From: Clostridiales bacterium | GTDB lineage: Bacteria > Bacillota > Clostridia > TANB77 > CAG-508 | DNA: 64,000 nt | Direction: 5' to 3' | Assembly (NCBI GenBank): GCA_003534295.1 | Contig: DPDV01000008.1 | Coordinates: 147,086 to 211,085 of the forward strand | Shown: piece by piece, positions 45,209 to 55,533 of the stretch | Layout: every line of letters begins with the position of its first letter | How positions within the stretch are numbered: position 1 is the first letter of the stretch | The notes under the pieces: generated by a model | Told to the model about the DNA's origin: nothing | Database searches by the model: none | The model's input: the letters and a program-made list of their open reading frames with translations, nothing else | Translations under genes and position numbers: made by a program

Positions 45209-45457
45209 GTTTCTTTCCACACCTTCAAAGAAGAGGTGGAGGGATTCTACCTCTGCCGGCACGTTTACTGCCCTGTAAACGTGCTTTACTGTCCTCGGAA
45301 TGCCTATGAAATAAAGGCCTTCCGAAGTTTTTGCCTTCAGGTAATCTCCTGAAGGTTGGTCAGGAGTCATTACACAAATGTAACACTCCTTTTTTTGACT
45401 CTCCCTTTTTGTGCAGATCACCTCAATCTGCACGCCTTTGCAATTGCAATTTGCCAT
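45188..45457 (-). CDS. Compositionally atypical small hypothetical protein, Cys-rich start
   Basis: 89 residues from ATG 45457 (AGGAGA site); an alternative ATG at 45493 also has a GAGGGGG site. Starts MANCNCKG, with further Cys at VICTK and CYICVM, so metal binding is possible. GC-rich against its surroundings and full of perfect inverted repeats (GCACGTTTAC/GTAAACGTGC). Resembles the 40626 ORF in size, composition and setting, not in sequence. No family recognised. Confidence 0.55.
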   Translation of the reverse strand: MANCNCKGVQIEVICTKRESQKKECYICVMTPDQPSGDYLKAKTSEGLYFIGIPRTVKHVYRAVNVPAEVESLHLFFEGVERNLPILFK

Positions 45458-45589
45458 ATTGTTTCTCCTATCTTGGTTTCTGATGTCTTCCATGATGCAA
45501 CCCCCTCAAGGAAAATCACCTACATATATTATAACGTTTTTGAGCTCATTTGTCAAATTATGTCGATTTTTGCCAATTAAGAACTGTCC

Positions 45590-46675
45590 CTAATTGTGAT
45601 TTACATACTCATTTAATGGTTTTACTCTATATTGTAATTCTCCCATTTTTTCTGTTGTTACATAACCTGGTTCTGCATTTAATACATCTGGTATTCTATT
45701 TACAACACTAGCACAAGTCAATTCTACTGTTGAAGGTCTTGCTACTACTATTGTTGTATCTGGTTCTCCATATATGCTCCATTCGTTTTTATCAAAATCT
45801 TCTTTTGAATATACTTTACCTATGCATTCTGTTTCTAATGTTATTCCTTCTTTTGTCTTTGTTGTAACAACTGCACTCATTCCAGTTGCTTGTCCAGCTT
45901 TTACAGTCATTCCCAATGTAGAAGATTCTATATCCTCTTTATATACTTGTGGTACACATTTTTGAGTCTGCTCTAATACTGTTAGTCCCAACTTTGAGCA
46001 AAGCCATCCATTTACATTCCACATATATGATGGTAAAAACTTTCCATTATTTATTAATTCTATTCTTTCCTCTTCTGAAATATTATCTCCTGCTGCTACT
46101 TCTTTTTCAAATTGTTCTAATGTAAGTCCTGCTCCATGTGCTTTTGCCAACGCTATTCCATAATCCTCTACATTATAGCTTGAACTTCCAACTATTTTTG
46201 TTATTTTATGTGTAGAACCTGCAATTGAGCTTATTAATTGTCCCCAATATATGTCTTGATATCCGCTACCTGTAATTGTACAATTATTTTTCTTTGCTAA
46301 TTCATCTATATCTCTTGTTACTACAGGGTTTGAGTTTTGAGGATAAAATGCTTCTTCACATGTTGTTATTGCATTAACTCCTAATTTTGCACATAGCATT
46401 AATGCTTCTTTTACATCTTCTATTAAACTCATAGTTGTTACTATTGCTATGTCTGGCTTCACTTCTCGCATCATTTCTTCTGCATTTTCTAATGATGTAA
46501 CTTTAACATCTAGCTTATCCCAAGTTCCAATTATTTCAGATACATCTTTGCCTATAACAGCTGGGTTAACATCTATTGCTCCAACTATTTCTCCACCTTT
46601 TTCTAGCACATACCTCATTGTGTATACTGCCATTTTTCCTGTACCAAATTGTACAACTTTTACTTTTCTATCCAT
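45590..46675 (-). CDS. ord: 2,4-diaminopentanoate dehydrogenase-like oxidoreductase
   Basis: 361 residues from ATG 46675. Rossmann motif VVQFGTGKMAVYTMRYVL and a dihydrodipicolinate-reductase-like layout (TTCEEAFYPQ, GSGYQDIYWG). The closest known activity is NAD(P)-dependent deamination of 2,4-diaminopentanoate in clostridial ornithine fermentation. No other ornithine-pathway gene is nearby, so the substrate is uncertain. Confidence 0.75.
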   Translation of the reverse strand: MDRKVKVVQFGTGKMAVYTMRYVLEKGGEIVGAIDVNPAVIGKDVSEIIGTWDKLDVKVTSLENAEEMMREVKPDIAIVTTMSLIEDVKEALMLCAKLGVNAITTCEEAFYPQNSNPVVTRDIDELAKKNNCTITGSGYQDIYWGQLISSIAGSTHKITKIVGSSSYNVEDYGIALAKAHGAGLTLEQFEKEVAAGDNISEEERIELINNGKFLPSYMWNVNGWLCSKLGLTVLEQTQKCVPQVYKEDIESSTLGMTVKAGQATGMSAVVTTKTKEGITLETECIGKVYSKEDFDKNEWSIYGEPDTTIVVARPSTVELTCASVVNRIPDVLNAEPGYVTTEKMGELQYRVKPLNEYVNHN

Positions 46676-46875
46676 ATTTATCACATTCCTTTCGTATAAA
46701 GTATACACTATTCAATATATTTTATACAAGACATATTTTAAAATTTTATTTAACTCAATAAAAGTGTTTTTGTTCTATTTACTTGTTTTTTGTTTAAAAA
46801 TGTTATATAGTATAAGTACATTAAAATAACTTATTTTTATAAAAAATAAATGGTTGTTAAATAGGAGTGAATATT

Positions 46876-47400
46876 GTGAAATTAACATCTGATAATGAAA
46901 CCCTAGCAGAAGGAAAAGTTATAATCTTATATATTTTGAATAAATTACCAAACCCTATATCTAATGAAGGGCTATATAAATTGGTACTTTCTATAAATGA
47001 TATGAATTATTTTTATTTTCAGCAATTTTTATTAGATTTAACCAATAATAAATACATTGAATACTTTAATAATGGAATACATACTATTTACAAAATTACT
47101 ACTTTGGGTAAAAATGTTCTTGAATTAACAGAAGATATTTTACCTGGAATTTTGAAATTGCAAATTGATACAGAATTGACAACTGCTAAAACAGAAAGTG
47201 CAGTTATTGCTGAATTCACACCTCGTAGCGAAAATAATTATGTTGTTACTTGCAAAATCCTTGAAAACAATGAATGTTGTTTTGAATTGAAAGCTACAGC
47301 GCCTTCTAGAGAACAAGCGAAAAAAATTGTAAGTAACTGGGAAAATAATTCTAATGAAATATATAGAAAGATTTTAAGTCTTTTAACACAAGACCAGTAA
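46876..47400 (+). CDS. DUF4364 family protein
   Basis: 174 residues from GTG 46876, chosen because AGGAG lies 8 bases upstream. N-terminal winged-helix-like part (AEGKVIILYILNKLPNPISN, YFYFQQFLLDL) and a beta C-terminal domain, as in the DUF4364 family of clostridia, thought to be transcriptional regulators. The target is unknown. Confidence 0.75.
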   Translation: MKLTSDNETLAEGKVIILYILNKLPNPISNEGLYKLVLSINDMNYFYFQQFLLDLTNNKYIEYFNNGIHTIYKITTLGKNVLELTEDILPGILKLQIDTELTTAKTESAVIAEFTPRSENNYVVTCKILENNECCFELKATAPSREQAKKIVSNWENNSNEIYRKILSLLTQDQ

Positions 47401-47545
47401 ATTTGCTTCAATAAAGACTTTTAATATGAATATATTAAGGCTCTTTATTCAATTTTTGGCATAAATTACCTTTGATTTTTACTTGTAGTTTATGTTAATA
47501 TTAATATAAGATATTTATTGAAATATAGAGAGGATTGATATTAGC

Positions 47546-47794
47546 ATGAATAAAATTATTAATGAATTAAGGTCTTTTGATAAATTAATACTAAAAACTG
47601 TGATGTCAGGTCTTAGGTATTGCTTTATATTTTGCATATTTGCTATTTCTATTTTATTAATATACAGATTTTATGCTTATCCAATCTTTTATTACATAGG
47701 AATTTCATTATTTCGCTCTAGTCTATTTTTTATAGTTACCTTTATTGCATGTGGGTTTGTATTTAATCAAATAAAAAAAGATTTAAAGTGTTAA
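47546..47794 (+). CDS. Small membrane protein, unknown
   Basis: 82 residues with two transmembrane helices (~24-45 and ~55-74). GAGAGGAT site before ATG. No family recognised; it precedes a terminator and convergent gatB. Confidence 0.6.
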   Translation: MNKIINELRSFDKLILKTVMSGLRYCFIFCIFAISILLIYRFYAYPIFYYIGISLFRSSLFFIVTFIACGFVFNQIKKDLKC

Positions 47795-47805
47795 TATACA
47801 TTATA

Positions 47806-47834
47806 AGAGCTATTCCTTTTCGCGGAACAGCCCT
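47806..47834 (+). terminator. Terminator between the 47546 gene and gatB
   Basis: AGAGCTATTCC pairs with GGAACAGCCCT with mismatches around a TTTTCGC loop, followed by a T-rich run on the plus strand. Confidence 0.65.
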
Positions 47835-47850
47835 TTATTTTTTATGCATA

Positions 47851-49293
47851 TTATTTTTTTAATTCTTCTAAAAACATTTCATTTAGCATTTGTGGGTTTG
47901 CTTTTCCTTTTGTCTCTTTCATTGCTTGCCCAACCAAGAATCCCAAAGCCCTGTCTTTTCCAGCTTTATAATCTATTATAGATTGTGGATTATTATCTAA
48001 TATTTTTAAAACTACTTCTTTAATTGCACCCTCATCTGAAATCTGTATCCATCCTTTTTCCTTTATAATATCTTCTGGATTTTTTGGATTTTCAAATAAT
48101 TCCTCTATTACTTTTTTAGCAATTGCCGAACTTATTGTTCCATTATCTATTAGTTCTATAACTTTTGCCAATTCTTTTGCTGTAAATGGTATTTCATTTG
48201 CTTCAATTTCTTTTTCATTTATTATTCTAGAAATATCTGATAAAATCCAATTTGCTATAGCTTTTGGTGTACCATATATTTTCAATGTTCCCTCAAATAA
48301 ATCTGACAAATATTTAGAAGCTGTTAATAATGTTGCATCCTTTTGTGATAACTCATATTCTTCTAAATATCTTTTCTTTCTATTCTCTGGTAATTCTGGC
48401 AATGAGCTTCTAACTTTTTCTATGTATTCATCTGAAAGTCTTATTGCTACTAAATCTGGCTCTGGAAAATATCTATAATCCTCTGCATCTTCTTTATCCC
48501 TCATTGAAAAGGTTTTTCCAGACACATCATCCCATCTTAGTGTTTCTTGTTCTATTTTTCCTCCTGCTTCTATTACTTCTATTTGCCTTCCTACTTCATA
48601 TTCTATTTCTCTAACAATAGCTCTAAATGAATTCATATTTTTTGTTTCTGTACGTGTTCCATATTCCTTTGCACCTTTTTTTCTTACAGAAACATTTACA
48701 TCTGCCCTAAATGAACCCTCTTGCATTTTGCAATCTGATACTTCTATATATTCTAGTATGGATTTTAATTTTTTTAAGTACTTTTCTGCCTCTTCACTTG
48801 AACGTAAATCTGGTTCAGAAACAATTTCTATTAAAGGTACTCCTGCTCTATTTAAATCTACTAAACTATCTCCACTTAATTCACTATGATTTAGTTTTCC
48901 AGCATCTTCTTCTATATGAATTCTTGTGACTCCTACCTTTTTTCTTTCTCCATTTTCATTTTCTATTTCTACATATCCTTTTTCACAAAGCGGTTTATCA
49001 AATTGTGATATTTGGTATGATTTTGGTGTATCCGGATAGAAATAATTTTTTCTATCATTTTTACTATCTCTTGATATTTGACAATTTGTTGCAAGTCCTG
49101 CTTTTACTGCATATTCTACCACTTTTTCATTTAAAACTGGTAATGCTCCTGGCATTGCCATACAAATTGGACAAGTATGCGTGTTTGGTTTTGCACCAAA
49201 TTCAGTAGGACATGAACAAAATATTTTTGTTTTTGTAGAAAGCTCTGCATGTACCTCTAATCCTATTACAACTTCATAATCTTCCCTTGCCAT
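47851..49293 (-). CDS. gatB: Asp-tRNA(Asn)/Glu-tRNA(Gln) amidotransferase subunit B
   Basis: 480 residues. YEVVIGLEVHAELSTKTKIFC, zinc site CSCP/CPIC, DLNRAGVPLIEIVSEPD, and the C-terminal tRNA-binding YqeY-like tail. It activates the misacylated tRNA with ATP and transfers ammonia supplied by GatA. Third in gatC-gatA-gatB. Confidence 0.97.
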   Translation of the reverse strand: MAREDYEVVIGLEVHAELSTKTKIFCSCPTEFGAKPNTHTCPICMAMPGALPVLNEKVVEYAVKAGLATNCQISRDSKNDRKNYFYPDTPKSYQISQFDKPLCEKGYVEIENENGERKKVGVTRIHIEEDAGKLNHSELSGDSLVDLNRAGVPLIEIVSEPDLRSSEEAEKYLKKLKSILEYIEVSDCKMQEGSFRADVNVSVRKKGAKEYGTRTETKNMNSFRAIVREIEYEVGRQIEVIEAGGKIEQETLRWDDVSGKTFSMRDKEDAEDYRYFPEPDLVAIRLSDEYIEKVRSSLPELPENRKKRYLEEYELSQKDATLLTASKYLSDLFEGTLKIYGTPKAIANWILSDISRIINEKEIEANEIPFTAKELAKVIELIDNGTISSAIAKKVIEELFENPKNPEDIIKEKGWIQISDEGAIKEVVLKILDNNPQSIIDYKAGKDRALGFLVGQAMKETKGKANPQMLNEMFLEELKK

Positions 49294-49297
49294 AGTT

Positions 49298-50755
49298 TTA
49301 TTCTCCTTCCTGTAATGTTGGTTTATGCTTTTCTCTAAATTTAATTTCTTGTTCTAATGTATATGCTGCATTTAATATTTTTTCTTCTTCAAATCTATTG
49401 CCTATAAGTTGCATTCCTATTGGCATTCCATTACTATCAACTGCTATTGGTATAGATATTGCTGGTAATCCCGCAATATTAACTGGAACTGTGCATATAT
49501 CTGCCAAGTACATTTCTAAAGGATTATTTGATCTTTCTCCGATTTTAAATGCTACAGTCGGCGATGTTGGAGTTAATAAGACATCATACTTTTTAAATGC
49601 CTCTTCAAATTCTTTTTGTACTAATGTACGAACCTGCTGTGCTTTTTTATAATATGCATCATAATATCCTGAAGAAAGTACATAAGTTCCTAATATAATT
49701 CTTCTTTTTACTTCACTACCAAATGCCTCGCTTCTTGAATTTCTGTATAATTCTTTTAAATTTGAATAATTTTTTGTCCTATATCCATATCTAATTCCAT
49801 CAAATCTTCCTAAATTTGAGCTTGCTTCTGCACAAGCTATTATGTAATATGTTGCTAATGCATAATCTGCAATATCCAATGAGAATTCTTCTATTTCTGC
49901 TCCAAGCTCTTTATATTTTTTTATTGTTTCTTGTAGTTTTTCTTTTACTTCTTGATTTATTCCCTCTCCAAAATATTCTTTTGGAACTCCTATTTTTAAA
50001 CCTTTTACATTGTTTTGTAGACATTGGGTATAATCTTTACTATTAATATTTTCAGATGTTGAATCTTTTTCATCATGTCCTGCTATTACATTTAACAAAA
50101 TTGCTGCATCTTTTACATCTTTTGTAATTGGTCCTATTTGATCAAGTGATGATGCAAATGCTACAAGTCCAAATCTAGAAACTAGTCCATATGTTGGTTT
50201 TAATCCTACAACTCCACAAAATGATGCTGGTTGACGTATTGACCCTCCTGTGTCAGAGCCTAGTGCCCATGGTACCATATTTGCTGCAACTGCTGCTGCA
50301 CTTCCTCCTGAAGAACCTCCTGGTACAGCTTCTAAATTCCATGGGTTTTTGGTAACTTTAAATGCAGAATATTCTGTAGAACCTCCCATTGCAAATTCAT
50401 CCATATTCAATTTACCTATATTAATTAGTCCTTTATTCTCTAATCTTTCTACTACTGTAGCATCATATGGTGACACAAAGTTTTCCAACATCTTTGAAGC
50501 ACATGTTGTCTTTATATTTTTTGTGCATATATTATCTTTTATACCTATTGGAATTCCTGCTAACTCTGACAAATTGTTTGAAATATTTTTTGACCTTTCT
50601 AGGGCTTCTTTATCCAATACAGTTATAAATGCTTGTATATCTTTTTCTCTTAAATTTATCTTGTCAATATATGCCTGGTTAATTTCTGTCACAGTAAGTT
50701 CTTTATTTTTAATTTTTTCTATCAATTCATGAACTGTTAACTCTGTAATATCCAT
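49298..50755 (-). CDS. gatA: Asp-tRNA(Asn)/Glu-tRNA(Gln) amidotransferase subunit A
   Basis: 485 residues. Amidase signature with [13 protein letters not shown], the [11 protein letters not shown] segment, and catalytic Lys in GIKDNI. It hydrolyses glutamine to provide ammonia. The presence of GatCAB implies that Gln-tRNA and/or Asn-tRNA is made by the indirect route. Confidence 0.97.
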   Translation of the reverse strand: MDITELTVHELIEKIKNKELTVTEINQAYIDKINLREKDIQAFITVLDKEALERSKNISNNLSELAGIPIGIKDNICTKNIKTTCASKMLENFVSPYDATVVERLENKGLINIGKLNMDEFAMGGSTEYSAFKVTKNPWNLEAVPGGSSGGSAAAVAANMVPWALGSDTGGSIRQPASFCGVVGLKPTYGLVSRFGLVAFASSLDQIGPITKDVKDAAILLNVIAGHDEKDSTSENINSKDYTQCLQNNVKGLKIGVPKEYFGEGINQEVKEKLQETIKKYKELGAEIEEFSLDIADYALATYYIIACAEASSNLGRFDGIRYGYRTKNYSNLKELYRNSRSEAFGSEVKRRIILGTYVLSSGYYDAYYKKAQQVRTLVQKEFEEAFKKYDVLLTPTSPTVAFKIGERSNNPLEMYLADICTVPVNIAGLPAISIPIAVDSNGMPIGMQLIGNRFEEEKILNAAYTLEQEIKFREKHKPTLQEGE

Positions 50756-50774
50756 TGTTATCCTCCTTAAATAT

Positions 50775-51062
50775 TTATTGTATTACTTTTGGTGTTTTAA
50801 ACATGTTTTCTTCTTTCTCTGGTGCATTTTGCAATAAAGCTTCCATATTTTCAAATTGTTTTATTTCATCTTTTCTAAATACATTACAATTTTTATTTAC
50901 ACTTACTGATTGTTCCATTTCATTTACTGGCGCACCACTTACAATATTGGCAAAATTCAAAATGTCTTGTAAATGTAGTAAATATGTGTCAATTTCTTTT
51001 TCTTTTAAATTTAAACTTGCCAAGTTTGCAATATGTAATAATTCTTCTTTACTAACTTTCAT
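50775..51062 (-). CDS. gatC: Asp-tRNA(Asn)/Glu-tRNA(Gln) amidotransferase subunit C
   Basis: 95 residues: [18 protein letters not shown] at the start and [19 protein letters not shown] at the end. Structural subunit linking GatA and GatB. First gene of the operon. Confidence 0.95.
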   Translation of the reverse strand: MKVSKEELLHIANLASLNLKEKEIDTYLLHLQDILNFANIVSGAPVNEMEQSVSVNKNCNVFRKDEIKQFENMEALLQNAPEKEENMFKTPKVIQ

Positions 51063-51138
51063 GTATTCTCACATTCCTTTCAATATGTTAATAATTATAT
51101 CTTTTTTCGTTCTAAAATACAAGGTATACCTAAAAATA

Positions 51139-51188
51139 TCAGACTTAAAATTAAAATTTGTTGAAATAATTTTTAATTTTAAGTCTGA
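51139..51188 (-). terminator. Strong terminator after the yitT-like gene
   Basis: TCAGACTTAAAATTAAAA (51139-51156) pairs perfectly with its complement at 51171-51188; T-rich sequence follows on the minus strand. Confidence 0.8.
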
Positions 51189-51208
51189 TTAGTAACAATT
51201 TAGTATTT

Positions 51209-52057
51209 TTATTTTTTTTCTTTAAAACCCTTTCCCCACGTTTCTCTTGCATTTGCAATTATTATAAATGCTTTTGGATCTATTTTTAATGATATGTCTT
51301 TTATTCGCGCCACTTCATTTCGGGAAACTACACATAATAGCATCATTCTTCTTTCTCTTGTGTACATACCTTTTGCATATACAGCCGTACTACCTCTTCC
51401 ATATTTTTCACCTATTTCTTTTGCTATCTCTTTATATTTATTTGATACAATAAATATCATTTTAGTAAAATTAATTCCTTCAAATACAATATCTATCATT
51501 TTCCCCATTATATATATTGCTATTGCGGAATATAGTCCTATCTCTATTTCTTTAAAAAATATTACATTTAGCATAACAATTATTACATCTATTATAACTA
51601 TAAGGCTACTGCTCTTAAAATGTGGTTTATATGTCCTTATTATATATGTTAATAAATCTGTTCCTCCTGTAGAGCCATTACCTTTTAATACAATTGCCAT
51701 GCCTACTCCTACTAATATTCCACCATATATACATGCTAATGGCCTATCTTGTGTCAATGGTTTTATTTTTTCAAACAAATTTATAGCTTGACTTAGTAAC
51801 ACTGTTCCTATTATAGATTTTGTAAATATTTCTTTTCCTATTTTTAAAAAAGCTATAATGAACAAAGGAATGTTTAATACCAATATTGTAGTTCCTAATG
51901 GCAAATTAAATAAATAATATCCTATTGTTGCAATTCCAGACACTCCACCTGTTGATAATTTATTTGGCAGTAAAAATAAAGATGTACCAGTTCCCATAAT
52001 AGTACATCCAATTATTATATATATTATATCTATTATATATGCTTTTATCTTTCCCAT
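51209..52057 (-). CDS. YitT family membrane protein
   Basis: 282 residues from ATG 52057; an earlier ATG at 52075 is possible. Five or six membrane helices with SLFLLPNKLSTGGVSGIA and GNGSTGGTDLL, then a cytoplasmic DUF2179 domain (YGRGSTAVYAKGMYT). Function of YitT proteins is not established; transport or signalling is suspected. Confidence 0.88.
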   Translation of the reverse strand: MGKIKAYIIDIIYIIIGCTIMGTGTSLFLLPNKLSTGGVSGIATIGYYLFNLPLGTTILVLNIPLFIIAFLKIGKEIFTKSIIGTVLLSQAINLFEKIKPLTQDRPLACIYGGILVGVGMAIVLKGNGSTGGTDLLTYIIRTYKPHFKSSSLIVIIDVIIVMLNVIFFKEIEIGLYSAIAIYIMGKMIDIVFEGINFTKMIFIVSNKYKEIAKEIGEKYGRGSTAVYAKGMYTRERRMMLLCVVSRNEVARIKDISLKIDPKAFIIIANARETWGKGFKEKK

Positions 52058-52133
52058 ACAACTTTTCCATTCCACAAAAAAATTACCTATTTGTATTATT
52101 ATTTATTAAATAGGTAATTTTTATTCATTTTTC

Positions 52134-53192
52134 TTATTTGTTATTCAAAAAATCTTGATATGTTTTTTCTATTTCTAATTTAAACTTTCCTGGCTTTATA
52201 TCATCATCTGCCTCTACTCGTACATCAACATCATAATATTCTTTTAACTTTAATATATTTTCTTTTTTATGTCCAATTATATTATTAACATTTTCTTGGT
52301 TAGCTATTATTTTTACTTGCATTACTTTTACATTTATTTTTTTAATTTCTTGCACTATAGCATCATACCACAATCTTCCTTCTACTAGTTGTCTAAATGC
52401 TGGATGATATGGACCAGCAACCACCTGACTGCTTTTTTCTTGTGGATCTGTTATTTCTTCTGTATTTTGCAAACCTATTCTTATAACTTCTATATTAGCT
52501 TTATTAAATAAATCTACTATGTCTTTGCAAGTTTCTACAGCTTGTTCCACTGTAAGTGGTGAATATTCGTTGTTTTTATATTCTTCCTCTAAAGGTGTAT
52601 CTTTTATAACCAAGACAGGATATATTCTAACTATTTTCGGTTTTAATTTTATTAACGCTTTTGCTGTATTTATTTCATCGAGTTTTGTACTTTCTGGTAA
52701 ACCAACCATCATTTGGTGTCCTAATACAAATCTATGCCATCTTATCAGCTTAGAGGCCTTCTTTACATCCTCAAATGTGTGTCCTCTTTTACATTGTTTT
52801 AATATATAATCATTAGCAGATTGAACACCTAATTCTATTGTTTTTACACCATATTTTTTTAGTCTTTTCAATATATCTTTATCAATGCAATCTGGTCTTG
52901 TAGAAATTCTTATACTATTAACTTTTTTATTCTCTATATATTTGTGTGCCACACTTAGCAATTCTTCTTGCTCTTTCACATCTATAGCTGTAAAACTACC
53001 TCCAAAAAAAGCAACCTCTACATATTTATTTTTATCCTTAAAATTTTTCAAGTAATATTCTATTGTTTCTTCCACATCTTTTGCCGTAACTTTTTTTAAT
53101 TGTCCACTAATCTTCTTTTGATTACAGAAAGTACATTGGTTTGGGCAACCCAAATGTGGCACAAATATTGGTATAATATATTCTTTTTTCAT
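52134..53192 (-). CDS. Radical SAM protein, Elp3-like
   Basis: 352 residues from ATG 53192 (AAGGAAAG site). The cluster motif is CPNQCTFC; FFGGSFTAI and LGHQMMVGLPEST follow, with a short C-terminal domain. Bacterial relatives next to rnc are conserved but uncharacterised; a tRNA modification role is plausible by analogy with Elp3, though no acetyltransferase domain is present. Confidence 0.85.
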   Translation of the reverse strand: MKKEYIIPIFVPHLGCPNQCTFCNQKKISGQLKKVTAKDVEETIEYYLKNFKDKNKYVEVAFFGGSFTAIDVKEQEELLSVAHKYIENKKVNSIRISTRPDCIDKDILKRLKKYGVKTIELGVQSANDYILKQCKRGHTFEDVKKASKLIRWHRFVLGHQMMVGLPESTKLDEINTAKALIKLKPKIVRIYPVLVIKDTPLEEEYKNNEYSPLTVEQAVETCKDIVDLFNKANIEVIRIGLQNTEEITDPQEKSSQVVAGPYHPAFRQLVEGRLWYDAIVQEIKKINVKVMQVKIIANQENVNNIIGHKKENILKLKEYYDVDVRVEADDDIKPGKFKLEIEKTYQDFLNNK

Positions 53193-53250
53193 TTTTTCAC
53201 TTTCCTTTCTTAAAATTACAGACAAACATTAAAATTTATAAAGTTTTTTA

Positions 53251-53928
53251 CTATTTCATATACTCCAATGCTTTTCTTGCAGCCTCCATCTCAGCCTGTT
53301 TTTTCGTTTTTCCTTTGCCTATAGCTAGTTTTTTATTGTTGCAACTCACTTCTGCAGTAAAAGTTTTATCATGGTCTGGTCCTTTTTCTTCTATTATTGT
53401 ATATCTAATATTAACTTCTCCATTCATTTGTAATTTTTCCTGCAACACTGTTTTATGGTCTTTCATACCTACATTTTTTGTAGAAACTTCTATAGCATCT
53501 TTTAGATTTTCTATTATAAATTTCTCTGCATCTTCTATATTTGAGTCAAAATATATTGCCGCTATTGTTGCTTCTATACTATCTGCAAGTATTGCTACTT
53601 TTTCATTTCCATGATTGATTCTTTCGCTTTTTCCTACCTGTAAGAAATCACTAAAATTATGCTTACATGCTACATTATATAAGCTCTGCTCACATACAAC
53701 CTCTGCTCTAACTTTAGTCATTTCTCCTTCTTTTAGTTTTGGATAATTATTATATATATATTTACTGCTAATAAACTCTAAGATACTATCTCCCAAAAAC
53801 TCTAATTTCTCGTTACTTTCTATTCTATTTTCATATGCATATGATCTATGTGTTAAAGCTTTTTTTAATAAATCTTTATTTTTAAATGTATACCCTATGC
53901 TTTTTTCTAGTTTTTCAAAGTTTTCCAC
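53251..53928 (-). CDS. rnc: Ribonuclease III
   Basis: 225 residues. Catalytic signature NEKLEFLGDSILEF, second metal site ADSIEATIAAIY, and a C-terminal double-stranded-RNA-binding domain ending KKQAEMEAARKALEYM. It processes rRNA precursors and structured mRNAs. Confidence 0.96.
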   Translation of the reverse strand: MENFEKLEKSIGYTFKNKDLLKKALTHRSYAYENRIESNEKLEFLGDSILEFISSKYIYNNYPKLKEGEMTKVRAEVVCEQSLYNVACKHNFSDFLQVGKSERINHGNEKVAILADSIEATIAAIYFDSNIEDAEKFIIENLKDAIEVSTKNVGMKDHKTVLQEKLQMNGEVNIRYTIIEEKGPDHDKTFTAEVSCNNKKLAIGKGKTKKQAEMEAARKALEYMK

Positions 53929-54027
53929 TTCTTTTCCTTCTTTCTCTTGTAAATTAAACCATGTACATTATACTATAATAGGCAAAAAAAAGAAAGGTTT
54001 TTGCTTTACCTTTCATTTTATTTTTTC

Positions 54028-54270
54028 TTATGCTACATGATCTTTTATATACTCTACTACATCTCCTACAGTTACAACTTTTTCTGCATCACTGTCTGGT
54101 ATTTCTATGTCAAATTCTTCCTCTAAAGCCATTATTAATTCTACTATATCTAAAGAATCTGCACCTAAATCATCTATAAAAGATGCTTTCATTGTAATAT
54201 TACCTTCTGCAACACCTAATTGTTCTACTATTACACCTTTTACTTTTTCAAATATTTCTTCTGAACTCAT
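54028..54270 (-). CDS. acpP: Acyl carrier protein
   Basis: 80 residues from ATG 54270, which has a perfect AAAGGAGGTG site; a longer frame is excluded. [10 protein letters not shown] holds the Ser that carries phosphopantetheine. It follows plsX and precedes rnc, but the usual fabD/fabG/fabF genes are missing between them. Confidence 0.96.
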   Translation of the reverse strand: MSSEEIFEKVKGVIVEQLGVAEGNITMKASFIDDLGADSLDIVELIMALEEEFDIEIPDSDAEKVVTVGDVVEYIKDHVA

Positions 54271-54367
54271 TATAAGTTCACCTCCTTTTAATTGTTTATT
54301 ATCTTTTTCCATTTAACAATAATACATATAAGTTTAATTGTCAAGTTATTTTGTATAATTTTTCTAC

Positions 54368-55396
54368 TTATTTTTCTTGTTGTTCAAATGCCTTAATCAA
54401 CTTTTCTACTGCTTGATTCTCCACAAATTTTTCTGCCTGCTTTATAGTATATTCAAATAATTTTTCATCACTGCTTCCATGTGCTTTTACAACTGGTTTG
54501 TTTACCCCTAAAAATAGCGCACCACCATATTCCTTGTAATCTACCATTTTTCCAAATCTTTTAATAGATGGTAATGCTGGCAAGCTTCCAATTACAGACA
54601 ATATATTCTTTTTCAAACTTTCTGTTAATGTTTTTTTAATAAATTTTCCAAATCCTTCTACTGTTTTTAAAAATATATTTCCTGTAAATCCATCTGTAAT
54701 TAGTATATCTAATTGCCCAGAGAACGCATCTCTTCCCTCTACATTGCCAACAAAGTTTATATTTAATTCCTCTGCTTTTTCTTTTAACAATTTATATGAT
54801 TCTTTTATTAATTCATTGCCTTTTGTTTCTTCTGTTCCTATATTTAAAAGTCCTACTGTTGGGTTTCTATCCATATTAAATGTATTTTTTAAATATATGC
54901 TTGACATTTGTGCAAATTGTAATAAGTTTATTGGTTTACAATTCGTATTAGAACCGCAATCCATTAATAGCAGTCTACTCTTATATGAAGGTAAAATTCC
55001 TGCAAGTGCCGGTCTATCAATTCCCTTTATTCTGCCTACTAATAATGTTGCACCTGTTAATAATGCCCCTGAATTGCCTGCAGATATAAATACATCGCCT
55101 TTACCTTCTTTTAACATATTAAACCCTACTACCATTGATGAATCTTTTTTATGTTTTATAGCATGTGTTGGTATATCTACCATTTCAATTGTTTCTGTTG
55201 TATGATGTATTGATAACCTTGGTGAAATTTCTTTTATATCATCTTTATCATAGAATTCTTTTATTTTTTTATTAATTATATCTTTATTCCCTATTAGAAC
55301 AACTTCAGCTTTAATGTCATTTATTGCTTTTACTGCTCCTTTTATTGTTGCATCTGGTGCATTATCTCCACCCATCGCATCTAATAATATTATCAT
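54368..55396 (-). CDS. plsX: Phosphate acyltransferase PlsX
   Basis: 342 residues: LDAMGGDNAPDATIKGA at the start, then ISAGNSGALLTGA and GFTGNIFLKT. It makes acyl-phosphate from acyl-ACP for phospholipid synthesis. It is the next gene after rplL on this strand, behind a terminator. Confidence 0.96.
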   Translation of the reverse strand: MIILLDAMGGDNAPDATIKGAVKAINDIKAEVVLIGNKDIINKKIKEFYDKDDIKEISPRLSIHHTTETIEMVDIPTHAIKHKKDSSMVVGFNMLKEGKGDVFISAGNSGALLTGATLLVGRIKGIDRPALAGILPSYKSRLLLMDCGSNTNCKPINLLQFAQMSSIYLKNTFNMDRNPTVGLLNIGTEETKGNELIKESYKLLKEKAEELNINFVGNVEGRDAFSGQLDILITDGFTGNIFLKTVEGFGKFIKKTLTESLKKNILSVIGSLPALPSIKRFGKMVDYKEYGGALFLGVNKPVVKAHGSSDEKLFEYTIKQAEKFVENQAVEKLIKAFEQQEK

Positions 55397-55483
55397 ATTA
55401 GTCTCCTTTGATTACAATATATTAACATTTTTATATTTTATAACTTATATTTGTTAAAGTCAAGTGTTGAAACTCAAAAAATA

Positions 55484-55508
55484 GACTGCTAACTTTTTGT
55501 TAACAGTC
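55484..55508 (-). terminator. Terminator after rplL
   Basis: GACTGCTAAC and GTTAACAGTC pair with one mismatch around five T; on the minus strand TATTTTTTG follows. Confidence 0.75.
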
Positions 55509-55533
55509 CTATATTTTCTATATTATTTTTATA

